From Prasinococcaceae sp. CCMP 1430 (taxonomy: Eukaryota; Prasinodermophyta; Palmophyllophyceae; Prasinococcales; Prasinococcaceae): a stretch of 48,982 bases of DNA. Both the position numbers and the translations under genes were made by a program. How positions within the stretch are numbered: position 1 is the first letter of the stretch; every line of letters begins with the position of its first letter. Positions 27,523 to 37,613 of this stretch are shown piece by piece. A model generated the notes under the pieces. It searched no databases, was not told the DNA's origin, and saw nothing but the letters and a program-made list of their open reading frames with translations. Location: the NCBI GenBank assembly GCA_013416795.1, contig RQSC01000026.1, positions 165,914-214,895 of the forward strand, written 5' to 3'.

Positions 27523-28583
27523 CGCCCTGCGGCTCACGGGCCCGTGCGCAGTGGGCCGAACGAAACCACACGAACGGCACCAGATGCTTCTGAAAGCTGG
27601 TAGCGGCCGACGGACGGGTCATCTTTGACCCCCGCGCCCGGTCGCGGCCGCCATGGCCGACAGGCAACACTCGCGCGCGCGGCGCGGTGGAACCCGCACC
27701 CAAGCTCGCGTTGGCGTGTTGGCCCCGTGCGCCTGGCAGGCGCCAGGTCGCAGGCCGCAGGCCCCGCGCGCGCACACCGCGCATGTCGGCACATCCGTGT
27801 GCGTCATGTGATGCTCATAGCACCTGAACTCACGGGAAGCTCTGCGCCACCCGCAGCGCAGGGCAGCCCAGCTGATGCCGTATATAGACCCTAAACCGTA
27901 AATTGGCGCGGCTGGGCCCTCATCTTTTTCCTTGTTTCCTTGGTGCTTGAACGCGGGTGTACGGTTTGGGTTTCACGCCAGTGCTCTCTTACCGTATGAG
28001 GTGTGCGGGCAATTTGGCGGCGCCGCGGCAGAGCGCGCGCGCGCTGCGGCAGCGGCGCGCCATGGGCGGCCTCGGCGGGCGGGGGCGCGAGGGGGAAGCG
28101 CCCCCCGCTTGCCCCTCCCCCCCCACACCCAGCGCTGCCCCCCGCCCCCGCGCGAATGCGTCGGATCTAGCGCGCGCGGCGGGGGACTAACCCTTTTTCG
28201 TTTTAACCCTTACACGATCAACCCAAAGGTGCCCCCGGGCGCGCCAGATGTTAACCCTGTGGGCTTCGACCCCAAATCGCGACCAACCCGAAGCTGGCGC
28301 CCCCCGCGCGGGCGGGCACAGCGCGTGGGTCCAACCCTGTGGGCTTCGACCCCAAACCGCGACCAACCCGAAGCTGGCGCCCCCGCAACTAACCCTGTAT
28401 AACGCACCCCAAATCGACGAACCCAAAGTCCCGTGTTAAACGTTGGTTTTGACCGAAGATTCCGCGGAGGGCGGTTCGCGCCCGCGCAGCGTTTTCGGTG
28501 CCCCGGCCGGGGCAAAAGCGCCGGCCGGCGCCCCTGAAACCCCGCCGCGCGCGCGCCCACGTGGCGCGGGTGGCTGCCGCGCG
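27523..28583. other. Repeat-containing spacer
   Basis: No supported gene. Telomere-like fragments (ACCCTAAACC at about 27889, TTAACCC at about 28195-28210) and the tandem 52-bp repeat (separate entry) lie here. The last 130 bp before the gap contain GC palindromes such as GCCCCGGCCGGGGC. Confidence 0.5.
28253..28384. repeat. Two direct copies of a 52-bp repeat
   Basis: Copies at 28253-28304 and 28333-28384 (period 80 bp) differ at one position (T at 28277, C at 28357); both begin AACCCTGTGGGCTTCGACCC. A degenerate third start (AACCCTGTATAACGCACCCC) follows at about 28391. The unit is adjacent to the assembly gap and may be the edge of a larger repeat array. Confidence 0.85.
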
Positions 28584-29177
28584 NNNNNNNNNNNNNNNNN
28601 NNNNNNNNNNNNNNNNNNNNNNNNNNNNNNNNNNNNNNNNNNNNNNNNNNNNNNNNNNNNNNNNNNNNNNNNNNNNNNNNNNNNNNNNNNNNNNNNNNNN
28701 NNNNNNNNNNNNNNNNNNNNNNNNNNNNNNNNNNNNNNNNNNNNNNNNNNNNNNNNNNNNNNNNNNNNNNNNNNNNNNNNNNNNNNNNNNNNNNNNNNNN
28801 NNNNNNNNNNNNNNNNNNNNNNNNNNNNNNNNNNNNNNNNNNNNNNNNNNNNNNNNNNNNNNNNNNNNNNNNNNNNNNNNNNNNNNNNNNNNNNNNNNNN
28901 NNNNNNNNNNNNNNNNNNNNNNNNNNNNNNNNNNNNNNNNNNNNNNNNNNNNNNNNNNNNNNNNNNNNNNNNNNNNNNNNNNNNNNNNNNNNNNNNNNNN
29001 NNNNNNNNNNNNNNNNNNNNNNNNNNNNNNNNNNNNNNNNNNNNNNNNNNNNNNNNNNNNNNNNNNNNNNNNNNNNNNNNNNNNNNNNNNNNNNNNNNNN
29101 NNNNNNNNNNNNNNNNNNNNNNNNNNNNNNNNNNNNNNNNNNNNNNNNNNNNNNNNNNNNNNNNNNNNNNNNNNNNN
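28584..29177. other. Assembly gap (594 n)
   Basis: 594 undetermined bases between two repeat-bearing flanks. The upstream exon or exons of the ADP-glucose pyrophosphorylase gene could be inside or left of it. Confidence 0.99.
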
Positions 29178-29503
29178 GGCGGCGGGCGGCGCCGCATGCC
29201 GCCGCCGCGCCAACACACACACACGAGCGCGCCAGTGTGGCGCCGCTCACCCCCCGCGCCCTCCCTCTTCCCGTGCCGCGCGCCCCCTGCGCCCGGGCCC
29301 CCGCCGCAGTGGGCGCCCCCTCGCATTCGAACGCCGCCGGTCAACAACATCGCCGGGGGAACGCGCCCCCGACCGCCGGGGGTGGTCAAACGCAAAGGAG
29401 GCATCGAACGGTACAATTCGATTTTAAACCCTAATGTAAGATTTGACCCTTAATGGCGCTCTCGACGGTGAGGGCAATTGACCCCTAACTAATCACTTCC
29501 TAG
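29178..29503. promoter_or_regulatory. Region with telo-box before ADP-glucose pyrophosphorylase exon
   Basis: AAACCCTAA, identical to the plant telo-box, lies at 29426-29434, about 70 bp upstream of the first visible exon. A branch-point-like CTAAC and TTCCTAG acceptor at 29486-29503 precede that exon, so this is probably intronic or 5' flanking DNA. Regulatory use of the telo-box is known in plants; here it is inference. Confidence 0.35.
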
Positions 29504-30636
29504 GAGCCCGGCGGCGCGAGGCCTCGGCCAGCCGCGCGGCGCCCACGACGTCGCGCTGCGCGGCGGTCGTCCTGGGCGGCGGCGTCGCGAACCCCACGAC
29601 GTACCCGCTCACGGCCTACCGAGCCAAACCGGCCGTGCCGCTCGGCGCCAACTACCGCCTCATCGACGTGCCCATCTCCAACTGCATCAACAGCGGCATC
29701 AACAAGGTGTTCGTGCTCACGCAGTTCAACTCGCTGAGCCTCAACCGCCACCTCTCGCGCGCCTACCCGCAGGGGGCGTTCGGCGGCACGTCGGCGCTCA
29801 GCGTGGACGTGCTCGCGGCGTCGCAGACGCCGGGCAACATGGACTGGACCGAGGGGAGCGCCGACGCCGTGCGCTCGCACATGCAGGAGCTCACGAGCGA
29901 CGTCGTGCCGCACGAGCGCGCGGACGACTACCTCATCCTCGCCGGCGAGCACCTGTACCGCATGGACTACGGCGACCTGCTGGATCGCCACCACGCGACG
30001 GGCGCCGACATCACCATCAGCTCGGTGCCCGTGGCCACGGACAACCCGGCGCTGCTGGGCGTCGACGGCTCGGGCCTGGGCGTGCTGAGGCTCGACGCGG
30101 ACGGCCGCGTGCGCGCCTTCGTGGAGAAGCCCTCGCGCGCGGAGGTGGACGCCATGGTGGCGGAGGGCGCGCGCGAGCACACGCACGGGACGCCCGAGAA
30201 GCCGCTGATCGCCAACATGGGCGTGTACATCTTCTCGCGCCGCGCGCTCGAGGAGCTGCTGCTCGGGTCCACCCCCGAGCCGATGATGGACTTCGGCAGG
30301 GACGTCCTCCCGTACGCCGTGCGCGCCGGCTACCGGGTGTACGCCAGCGTCTTCCACGGCTACTGGCGCGACATTTCGACGCTGCGCGCGTTCCACGAGA
30401 CGAACCTGGAGCTCGCGCAAAATCCGGCGCCCTTCTCGCTGCACGACAGGGACCTGCCCATGTACACCGTCAGCAGGAACCTGCCGCCCACCAAGGTCGT
30501 GGGGACCTGCGCGCTCGACCAGGTCCTCATGGGGGAGGGCTGCTTCATCACCGACGCGAACATTTCCAACTCGGTGCTCGGCAACGGCTCCATCATCCGC
30601 GCGGGGTGCACCATCGAAAACACCTACATGATGGGG
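29504..30636 (+). CDS. ADP-glucose pyrophosphorylase, partial, with altered catalytic residues
   Basis: Makes ADP-glucose for starch. One exon runs from an acceptor at 29503 to a donor (GTGCGT) at 30637. Typical blocks: YRAKPAVPLGANYRLIDVPI, NCINSGINKVFVLTQFNSLS, LNRHLSRAY, EGSADAVR, HLYRMDY, ADITIS, FVEKPSR (sugar-phosphate Lys), IANMGVYIF, DFGRDVLP, YWRDIST and NLPPTKV. The first ~120 residues of a plant subunit (transit peptide) and the whole C-terminal beta-helix after ENTYMMG (normally ~150 residues) are absent. The nucleotide loop normally GGGxGTRLYPLT is GGGVANPTTYPLT, so the GTRL Arg is lost, and the catalytic Asp of GDHLYRMDY is Glu (GEHLYRMDY). These changes are like those of regulatory rather than catalytic subunits. 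Confidence 0.85.
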
Positions 30637-30791
30637 GTGCGTGCGCGCGGGCGGGGGCGCGCCCCGCGCGAGGCGAGGCTTGCGCACGCAAATGCGCTCA
30701 CGCAAATGCGCTCACGCGCCCGCGCGCGCGCTTGCCCGCGCGCTCGCGCGATCCCCGCTGACGCTTGGCCTCCCCCCCCTCTCTCCCCCCC

Positions 30792-30792
30792 N
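30792..30792. other. Single n in a polypyrimidine tract, probable contig join
   Basis: Lies between C runs and CAG directly before the SF3B3 exon. The protein changes from ADP-glucose pyrophosphorylase on the left to a splicing factor on the right, so a gap or false join is near here. Confidence 0.6.
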
Positions 30793-30795
30793 CAG

Positions 30796-30999
30796 AGCGT
30801 GTGCTCCGTGGAGGTGTTCGGATGCGTGCGCTCGCTCGCCCCCCTTCGCCTCACGGGCGGGGAGAAGGACCAGCTCGTCGTCGGCTCCGACTCGGGGCGC
30901 ATCGTCGTGCTCGAGTTCAACGCCGACAAGAACGGCTTCGAGAAGCTGCACCAGGAGACGTTCGGCAAGTCGGGATGCAGGCGGATCGTCCCGGGCGAG
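30796..30999 (+). CDS. Splicing factor 3b subunit 3 (SF3B3/RSE1), single internal exon
   Basis: SF3B3 is a beta-propeller scaffold of the U2 snRNP SF3b complex. Sixty-eight codons between an acceptor (C-rich tract plus CAG) and a donor after GAG (GTGAGG): SVEVFGCVRSLAPLRLTGG, VVGSDSGRIVVLEF, NGFEKLHQETFGKSGCRRIV and PGE. This matches the N-terminal propeller region of SF3B3 almost residue for residue. The other ~1100 residues, which should start with LAVDPKGR on the next exon, are not found downstream before the UGP3 gene begins at 31368 on the other strand. Confidence 0.9.
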
Positions 31000-31367
31000 G
31001 TGAGGCGCATCGCGGTCGCCGCCCGCGCCCCGATCGTGCGCTCCGGTGGAAGAGGAGGGGAAGGAGCGGCTGGGGAGGGGCGGTCGGGAGGGTGGGGGTG
31101 GTGGGGGGAAGCGCTCGCGCGCTCGCGCGCTGGAACTTTCCCGTTCCAACCCTAAACCATGGCGGACTCTGCGCGCAAGCGATCCCGGCGGCCGCCCGCG
31201 CGCGCGCGCCCTTCGATTCCGAGCGCAGGCGCGGCGGACCCGCCGGCGCGCGATCTGCGGGCACCGCGCGCGGAGGAAATAGCAGTCGCGTTTGTTATAT
31301 TCGTTCAGTCGTCACCTGGGCGCGCGCACCAAAACCGCCGCCTCGCTCACGCCGAGGCCGCGGCCGC
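31000..31367. other. Spacer after the SF3B3 exon
   Basis: About 370 bp, with the telomere-like AACCCTAAACC at about 31149. No further SF3B3 exon is seen. The 3' UTR of UGP3 should lie here. Confidence 0.5.
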
Positions 31368-33167
31368 CTAGCTGGCGACCGTCGCCGCGCCGATCGAGAG
31401 CTCGATCGTCTCGCCGTCGTCGGCGAGCGCGTACTCCCAGCGCCACCTGTCCTCGTCGCGCAGCTCGCGCGTCTCAACGCGCATCTCCCCCGCCTCCCCG
31501 GCGCTCACAATGGTGATGCAGCCATCCGGCACCTCGAAGCGCTGCTCGCCGTCGATGGCGACGTCGCGCGCGACGAAGGCGCTGTCGCCGAGCAGCTCGA
31601 TCTCGCAGCGCTCGCGGCGGCGGTGGCGCGCGGCCCACGCCACGGTGCCTTCGTGCGCCCAGTCGACGCCCGCGTTTGTGACCGCGACGTTGTGGAGCAC
31701 GACGCGCCCGCACGCAGTGTCGTCGAACACGATCCTGTCGCCGGCCCCTCCCTCGTCGCCCTCCCCACCGCCCCCGCCTCCGCTGGCCGTCGCGCCCATC
31801 ACCCGGCGCGCGTTCACAAGGAGGCTGCCGTCGAGCCGCAGCCCGTCAATGTCAGCCTCGACCACCTCGAGCCGCAGCTCGGCGCCCTCCGAGATGGCAC
31901 CGTTGCGGATCTTCTGCCGCGTGACCTCCCACAGCGGGCCCATCGCGGGGTGGATGAGCACGCTCGCGGCCGGGCCGCGCGCGAGGAAGTCGTCCGCCGA
32001 GCGCTCCTCCGGCAGCGCCACCCCCGCGCCGCGCAGCATCTCGAAGACGTTGCGCTGCAGGTCCAGGAAGGAGCCGTCGGGCGTCTGGTGGAGGTTGGCG
32101 TCGCCCTCCTTGCGCTGTTTCTTGGCGCTCGACGTCACGAAGCGTCGCTTGTTGAACACCACGAAGGGGCCCATCGAGCCGCGCTCGCCGGCCTGCAGCT
32201 GGCCGCCGGGCGAGTCCTCCGCCAGGAAGTCGGCCACGTTCTGCATCGTGCACTCCAGGCGCCCGCCCTTGCGCGCGACCTCGGCGCGCGAGATTTCGTC
32301 GTAGTACGCGATGTCCTTCTTGAGGTTGATGATCATCCCGGGGAAGGCGCCGCCGGCGAGCCCGCCGCGCGCCGCGCGCGAGACGGCCGCCAGATCGATG
32401 TAGAGCACGTTGGTGTTGGCGTGGAACTTGGACTTGCCCTCCGCGTCGGCGGTGTCGGTGATGCCCAGCTTCTCGAACTCCGTGTACTCCACGTTGGAGA
32501 TGCCGTAGCTGTAGGTGCCCGTCGCCGCGTCGTACCTCTCCACGCACACGTTGACGCCCTCCGCCGCCCCCACCGCCCGGTCGCACGAGGCGAAGCCGAA
32601 GGGCTTGTCGCCCTCGAAGCCGAGCCCCGCCAGCGAGAGCAGCGTGGTGCGCACCCCCGCCATCGGATTGGAGATCTGCCGCACGAGCGCCGCCTTGCGC
32701 CCCTCCTCGCCCATGAGCCAGTCGAAGACGCCGGCGTCGCTCGCCAGCTTCCAGATGACGCCGTGCCCTCCGGGCTTCATCACCATCTTGAGCGGGCCGC
32801 TGACCATCCACGCGCCATCGCCCGCCGACACGACGGGCACCATCGGCTGCTCGAAGAGGCGGAAGCTGGCGCGGCCGCGGCCGAACCAGCCGGCCTCCTC
32901 GCACAGCTCGGTCACGCGGCGCGAGTTGCCCTTGGCGTCCGAGGTCATGACCGCCACGGGCGTGGTGTGCTGCTCGCCGAACAGCTTGTAGTAGAGCCAC
33001 TCCCGCGCGCCGAGGTCGCGCACGAGCCCCTCGAGCAGCGAGCGCCCCGCGTACGGCAGCAGGGCCACCGGCAGCGGCTCGCCCGTGGCCTCGTCGCGCA
33101 GCCCCAGGCGGTCGCCCGCGCCGCCGAGCGGGTACACCTCCGCCATGCGCGGCAGCGCGCGCAGCCC
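31368..33167 (-). CDS. UGP3: UDP-glucose pyrophosphorylase 3 (plastid, sulfolipid pathway), N-terminus missing
   Basis: UGP3 of plants makes UDP-glucose in plastids for sulfoquinovosyl lipid synthesis. About 600 residues on the minus strand match the plant protein from AEVYPLGGAGDRLGLRD to the C-terminus: LLPYAGRSLLEGLVRDL, TTPVAVMTSDAKGNSRR, WFGRGRASFRLFEQPMVP, KPGGHGVIWKLASD, RQISNPMAGV, GFASCDRAVGAAEGVNV, YGISNVEYTEFEKLGI, FHANTNVLYIDL, GGRLECTMQNVADF, LHQTPDGSFLDLQRN and HPAMGPLWEVTRQKI. All of these occur in the same order. The exon begins at an acceptor (CTCGGAG) at 33168-33169; the ~250-290 residues normally found before it, including the transit peptide, are not present because a plus-strand exon starts 12 bp away. 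Confidence 0.93.
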   Translation of the reverse strand, partial: GLRALPRMAEVYPLGGAGDRLGLRDEATGEPLPVALLPYAGRSLLEGLVRDLGAREWLYYKLFGEQHTTPVAVMTSDAKGNSRRVTELCEEAGWFGRGRASFRLFEQPMVPVVSAGDGAWMVSGPLKMVMKPGGHGVIWKLASDAGVFDWLMGEEGRKAALVRQISNPMAGVRTTLLSLAGLGFEGDKPFGFASCDRAVGAAEGVNVCVERYDAATGTYSYGISNVEYTEFEKLGITDTADAEGKSKFHANTNVLYIDLAAVSRAARGGLAGGAFPGMIINLKKDIAYYDEISRAEVARKGGRLECTMQNVADFLAEDSPGGQLQAGERGSMGPFVVFNKRRFVTSSAKKQRKEGDANLHQTPDGSFLDLQRNVFEMLRGAGVALPEERSADDFLARGPAASVLIHPAMGPLWEVTRQKIRNGAISEGAELRLEVVEADIDGLRLDGSLLVNARRVMGATASGGGGGGEGDEGGAGDRIVFDDTACGRVVLHNVAVTNAGVDWAHEGTVAWAARHRRRERCEIELLGDSAFVARDVAIDGEQRFEVPDGCITIVSAGEAGEMRVETRELRDEDRWRWEYALADDGETIELSIGAATVAS

Positions 33168-33178
33168 CTCCGAGCCAG

Positions 33179-35895
33179 CGCGTCGGCGTTCGTGCGAGAG
33201 GCACTCGAGGACATGCTGCAGGAGCAGCGAAGGGAGAAGCACCCGTCGTCCCCCGAGTCGGTCGCCCGCTCCTCGTATTCCAGCAAAGGCAGCCTCCTGG
33301 AGGCCGAGGCGGCGCTGCTGGCGCACCAGGGCAGCGGCGGCTCGGGAAACTTCGGCAACTTTGGCGCAGATGAGCGCGGGCTCTCGAGTTTCACGCGGCG
33401 CGCGTCGGTGCGGCGCATGGCCGCCGAGACCAGCTTCTCGGCGCGCACCTTCTGGCTGGAGCTTTTCTACCATCAATTCTTTCCACTGTCCGTGCCATTG
33501 ATGGCCGCGCTCGAGGGGGGCGTGCGAATGGCGGTGAGCAACCGCATCTTCGTTGTACCGCTGCGCGCCTCGCGCGGCGGCGGCCCGACGGCGGTCGTTT
33601 TCTGCGCGCTGCAATTCATCTGCTGCTTGGGAATGTGGGCGTCGTGGGTGATGCTGGTGCTCGCGTACACCGCGTTCGCCGGCGAGACCGCGTTCGGCCG
33701 CGGCGTGCGACCCATGACCCTCGACGTGTGCATCACCAACGTCCTGTGGCTGCTCAGGAACCTCGTCGTGGCGACCAAGTACGCATACGTGCCGCGCGTG
33801 GAGTACGACGTTTTGCGCAAGCGCATGCTCACGCGGGAGGAGCACGGCCTCCGCATGATGGGTGGCGGCTGGCGCGACCCTCTGCAGTCGCGGCAAGTGG
33901 CGCGCGAGCTCATGCTGGCGGCGATGCGCCGCCGCGTCATCGCGCGCGCCTCGGCGGGCGGCTTCCGCGTGTCGTCGGCAGGGGAGGTGTGGTGGGCGCA
34001 GCAGCTGGCGCGGCTGCGCAGAAGCCGCGGCGACACCATGCGCGAGAGCGTGGGAGACTCGGAGGTCGCGCGGTTGAGCGATAAGACCGCAGGCGAGGAC
34101 AACCAGGACGCCCTTCCAAGCAACAACGTTCTAAACAACGGCAGCTCCGCCATGCCGCGCATTACTGAGGAGGTGGCGAATGGCGGCGTGAACAGCAGCG
34201 GCGAGTGCGACGCCACGGACGGCGTCACAGACGCCGAAAGAGGCCGCACGAAGGGGTCCAGTGAGCGCCGACTCGGGCGCTTACGGACACCGGGTGTGGC
34301 CGAGTCCAAGGCGCCGGCGCCGTTGGCAGGCGCCGCTGTGGGCGTCAGCTCGCCATCGCCATCGTCAGCTGATGACGATGATGCCGCACTGAGCAATGAC
34401 TGCTGCGAGGGCCCGCCATCGCGCAAGGCCTTCGCGCAAGAGCTGCTGGAGACGTTCCCTCTGGACCCGGAGGACGGCCTCTCGGCCGCGTTTTACACGA
34501 CCGCCACGGAGTGGTTGAACGTCGGTGAGGCGGAGCTCGCGGACGGGTACGGCCTTGCGTGCTCGCGGGGCGAGCAGCGGCTGTGCGCCGAGGCGGACGC
34601 ACGCGACTCGATGCAGGACGGCACGTCCTTCGTGCCGATGCGCGTCATCGCCGCGTACATCGTGCACCGCGCCACGGGGAGCAACGAGCGGCGAGCGCGG
34701 CAGATGATCGCGGCCGAGCGGGCCAGCGCCTTGAAGAGGCGCAGCATCGCGGACGGGCCGGGCGATCCCATCGGCACGCCGCAGGACTCCAGCGGCACCG
34801 ATTGGATGTGGCTCGCCATCTGGATCAACGCTATCCTGGGCTCGCTCATCTCGCCCCTGTGGCGGCTGATAGGCCTCGACACGCGCTCTGGCGCCACGTG
34901 GGCGCTCAGCGCCATCCTCTACCCTATGTCCTTCTTCGGCCTGCTGTCGTCGGTGCTCTTCGTGGTGGTGGCCGGCATCGACTTCGCCCGGCGTTCGCGC
35001 TTCTCATTCCAGCTCAACGCTCTTCTCGTCTCGGGGACGATCGGGGGGGACCCTCCAGAGCAGCCCATCGTCATGACCTCGCGGCGGCGGGACGTGATGG
35101 CCGGCAAGGGCACCAGGGCGTGCTGCAAGCGCACGGCACGGCTGAGGCTGTCGCTCGAGGCCCTCGAGGCGCGCCTCTCCGTCCACTGGGCGTACGCGGA
35201 GAGCGCGCAGGCGTGGCTTGCAGCGCGACAGCTGCTCATGGACTTCGGGAGGATGTACATAAGGTACTGGGTAAGGGCACTGGGAGGCGCTTCTTACAGC
35301 GCACGTGCCAGTGTGTGTGTGTGCCTGTGCGTGTGTGCGTGCGTTGTGTGCGCGCGCGTGTGGCGCATGCACAGACAGCGCTGACGCCAAGCGCGGCACG
35401 CGCGACATCACTGGCAGCCGCATCAAGCTTTTCCTGTACTTTTACGCGGCATACGTGGTCGCCCTGGTGGCGGTAATCTTCGGCGCCCTCATCGCCGACA
35501 ACAACTGCTGCGACAACACCGACGGCTACCTGATCACGCAGGTGATATACCACGTGGTGATCTTCCTCGCGCTGCTGGCGCGTGTGGCGTTCGCCGCGGG
35601 GGACTACAACGACATGAACCAGCGACAGCTCACTAGCCTCGCGGCGCTGCGCATGGCGCTGCGGCAGCGCCTGCACCGCGACCGCGACATGCACCGCTGC
35701 GAGAGGGCGCGCGCCGAGGCGTCGCTCGACGCGCTGGGCATTGCCGCCGAGGCCGTCTCCGCCGACAACGCCGTCAACGTCCTCAGGGTGGTCGGCTTCG
35801 CCAGCGGGTACAGCCTCATAGCCTTCCTCGGCGCCATCGTAGGCGCCGCAGCCGCCATCGGCGCAGAGCAGATCTACAACAGCGGCTCCAACTAG
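33179..35895 (+). CDS. Multi-pass membrane protein, unrecognised, 5' end missing
   Basis: Two exons: 33179-35263 and 35379-35895, about 867 residues. The intron (115 bp, phase 2, GTACTG to ACAG) is mostly TG repeat; the alternative donor GTAAGG at 35271 breaks the frame. About seven hydrophobic segments: around WLELFYHQFFPLSVPLMA, AVVFCALQFICCLGMWASWV, LAIWINAILGSLI, SFFGLLSSVLFVVVAGI, LFLYFYAAYVVALVAVI, VIYHVVIFLALLARVAF and SGYSLIAFLGAIVGAAAA. A long hydrophilic loop with Ser/Asp-rich low complexity lies in the middle. No family is recognised. The exon starts at acceptor CCAG (33175-33178); ASAFVREALEDMLQEQRRE before the first Met (33213) looks coding, so an upstream exon is missing. Confidence 0.7.
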
Positions 35896-36153
35896 CAGAG
35901 CACAGACAAGGGCGGCCGCGCAAACGCGAAGGTGTCCGCTGTAGACGAGCGCGCGCACGTGCACATCGTACAATATGTATGTACCAAGGGTTTAGCACTG
36001 GCACTGTCAAGTGTGTGTGTGTCTGTGTGTGTAGCACTGTGTGTGTGGTGTGCGTGCGCACGCGCGTGCGGGCGCGATTGCTCGAAACATACGCGCGCGC
36101 GCACACACATAGGCATGCACACGCACGTGCACAATTACTCAGTGAGTGTGTGT

Positions 36154-36190
<37 letters not shown>

Positions 36191-36201
36191 TGCGCACGCG
36201 T
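35896..36201. repeat. Spacer with (TG)n tracts
   Basis: Includes TG tracts at about 36011-36050 and an almost pure TG run at 36147-36187, between the convergent ends of two genes. Confidence 0.7.
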
Positions 36202-36443
36202 TCACGCGGCCACCCTTCGGAAGGTCTCCACGCACGACACCTCCTCGCCGGCGGTGCCATCGATCTGCCGCGGCGTGAAGGATCTTTCGACCGTCATGAC
36301 GCCCGCGGACGCGTCCACCGCGCGCGCGCAGCGCTCCCAGCCGAGCGGCGTGCCCGACTCGGTGACGTGAGACACCTCGCCACACGGACGGCGCACCCAC
36401 GTCGTGCAGCGAAACACCGTGCGGCTGTCGTCGCTGCGCGCGC

Positions 36444-36484
<41 letters not shown>

Positions 36485-37232
36485 TGAGTGAGTGAGCTTA
36501 GCCAAGCAACGCCTGCGCGCGCACACACGCACACGCACGCACACTTGCACACGCACACACACACACACTTGCGCGCGCGCGCACGCACCCGCTTCCGCCG
36601 TCTCCGCCCGCCCCACCTGCTCCGAAGATCGTGGAGGGCCCCTCGAGCGGCTCCTCCCACTCTCCCACGGGGTACACACACGCGCGGTCGGGCCGTCCCG
36701 GCGTGCTCGACGTCAGCACGAACGCGCCGCTCGCCTGTGCGCGCGCGAACACACACATACACACGTACACGCGCGCGCGTGCGAGCGCGCGCGCGCGCGC
36801 GCGCAAGACGCGCGCGGCACGTGCACGGCGTGTGTGCGCGTGCGATGTGTGCGCACGTGTGCGGGCGCGTCGAAGTGGTGGCGAGCACGCGTCAGAATGC
36901 GCTCACGTGCATACTCGCACGCGCGTGCAACCACGCGCGCACACACGCAGTGCGTGTGCGTGTGCGTGTGCGTGTGCGTGTGCGTGTGCGTGTGCGTGTG
37001 CGACGCACACAGACACGCGCACACACCTCCTCGTCTTCCGGGTCGGCTGCTGCGTTGGCCCGCTCCCAGCGCACGTCGTAGGGCGCCTCGGCGAGCCGCG
37101 CCGCCTGGCCATCGCGTGTGTCAGCGCCGCGCCAGACAGCGTGTAACGCGCTCTCTCAAGCGCTGTGTGTGCACCCGCGCGCGTGCGCGCGCGCGTGCAT
37201 GTGTCTGGACATGTGTGTAGGTACGTGCGTGT

Positions 37233-37280
<48 letters not shown>

Positions 37281-37613
37281 GCGCGCGCGCGTGTGTGCGC
37301 GCGTGTGTGCGTGCATGTGTTCTGTGTGCATCCACTCACGCACCTCGTCGTGCTCGTGGCCGTGCGCGCAAAGGTACGCGCACGCCGCAGCGTGCGCGTC
37401 TGATCCGGGTGCGGGTGGCGCGCGCGCCCACGCGCCCTCGAACGCCGCCTGCGCGGAGAACAGCGCGTCGGCGCCCTCGCCAGTGCACGCACACACACAC
37501 GCGCGCACACGAGCGTTTGTGCGTGTGTGCGCGGGCCAGACGCCGCGCGCGCGCGCGCGCGCGTGCGCGCCCACACGCGCGCATGGCTTGATCTGCGCGC
37601 CGCGCGCCGCCAT
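36202..37613 (-). CDS. Unrecognised five-exon gene with microsatellite introns
   Basis: Coding islands on the minus strand, each bordered by AG and GT: exon A near 37613 (ATG, MAARGAQIKPC, boundary unsure), B 37475-37344 (GADALFSAQAAFEGAWARAP...), C 37104-37027 (AARLAEAPYDVRWERANAAA), D 36734-36617 (TSSTPGRPDRACVYPVGEWE, GPSTIFGAG), E about 36440-36202 (TVFRCTTWVRRPCGEVSHVT, SFTPRQIDGTAGEE, ending FRRVAA). B, C and D are in phase 0 to each other; the D/E junction does not fit cleanly, so a short exon may be missing. The introns are TG/CA or (TGTGCG)n repeats. Codon bias in the islands is strong, which makes a gene likely, but I recognise no domain. It lies divergent to the SGNH hydrolase gene. 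Confidence 0.55.

Noticed and set aside
36957-37001. Regular TGTGCG repeat as a possible CRISPR-like or regulatory array
   Set aside because: Pure tandem hexamer with no spacers; a simple microsatellite.
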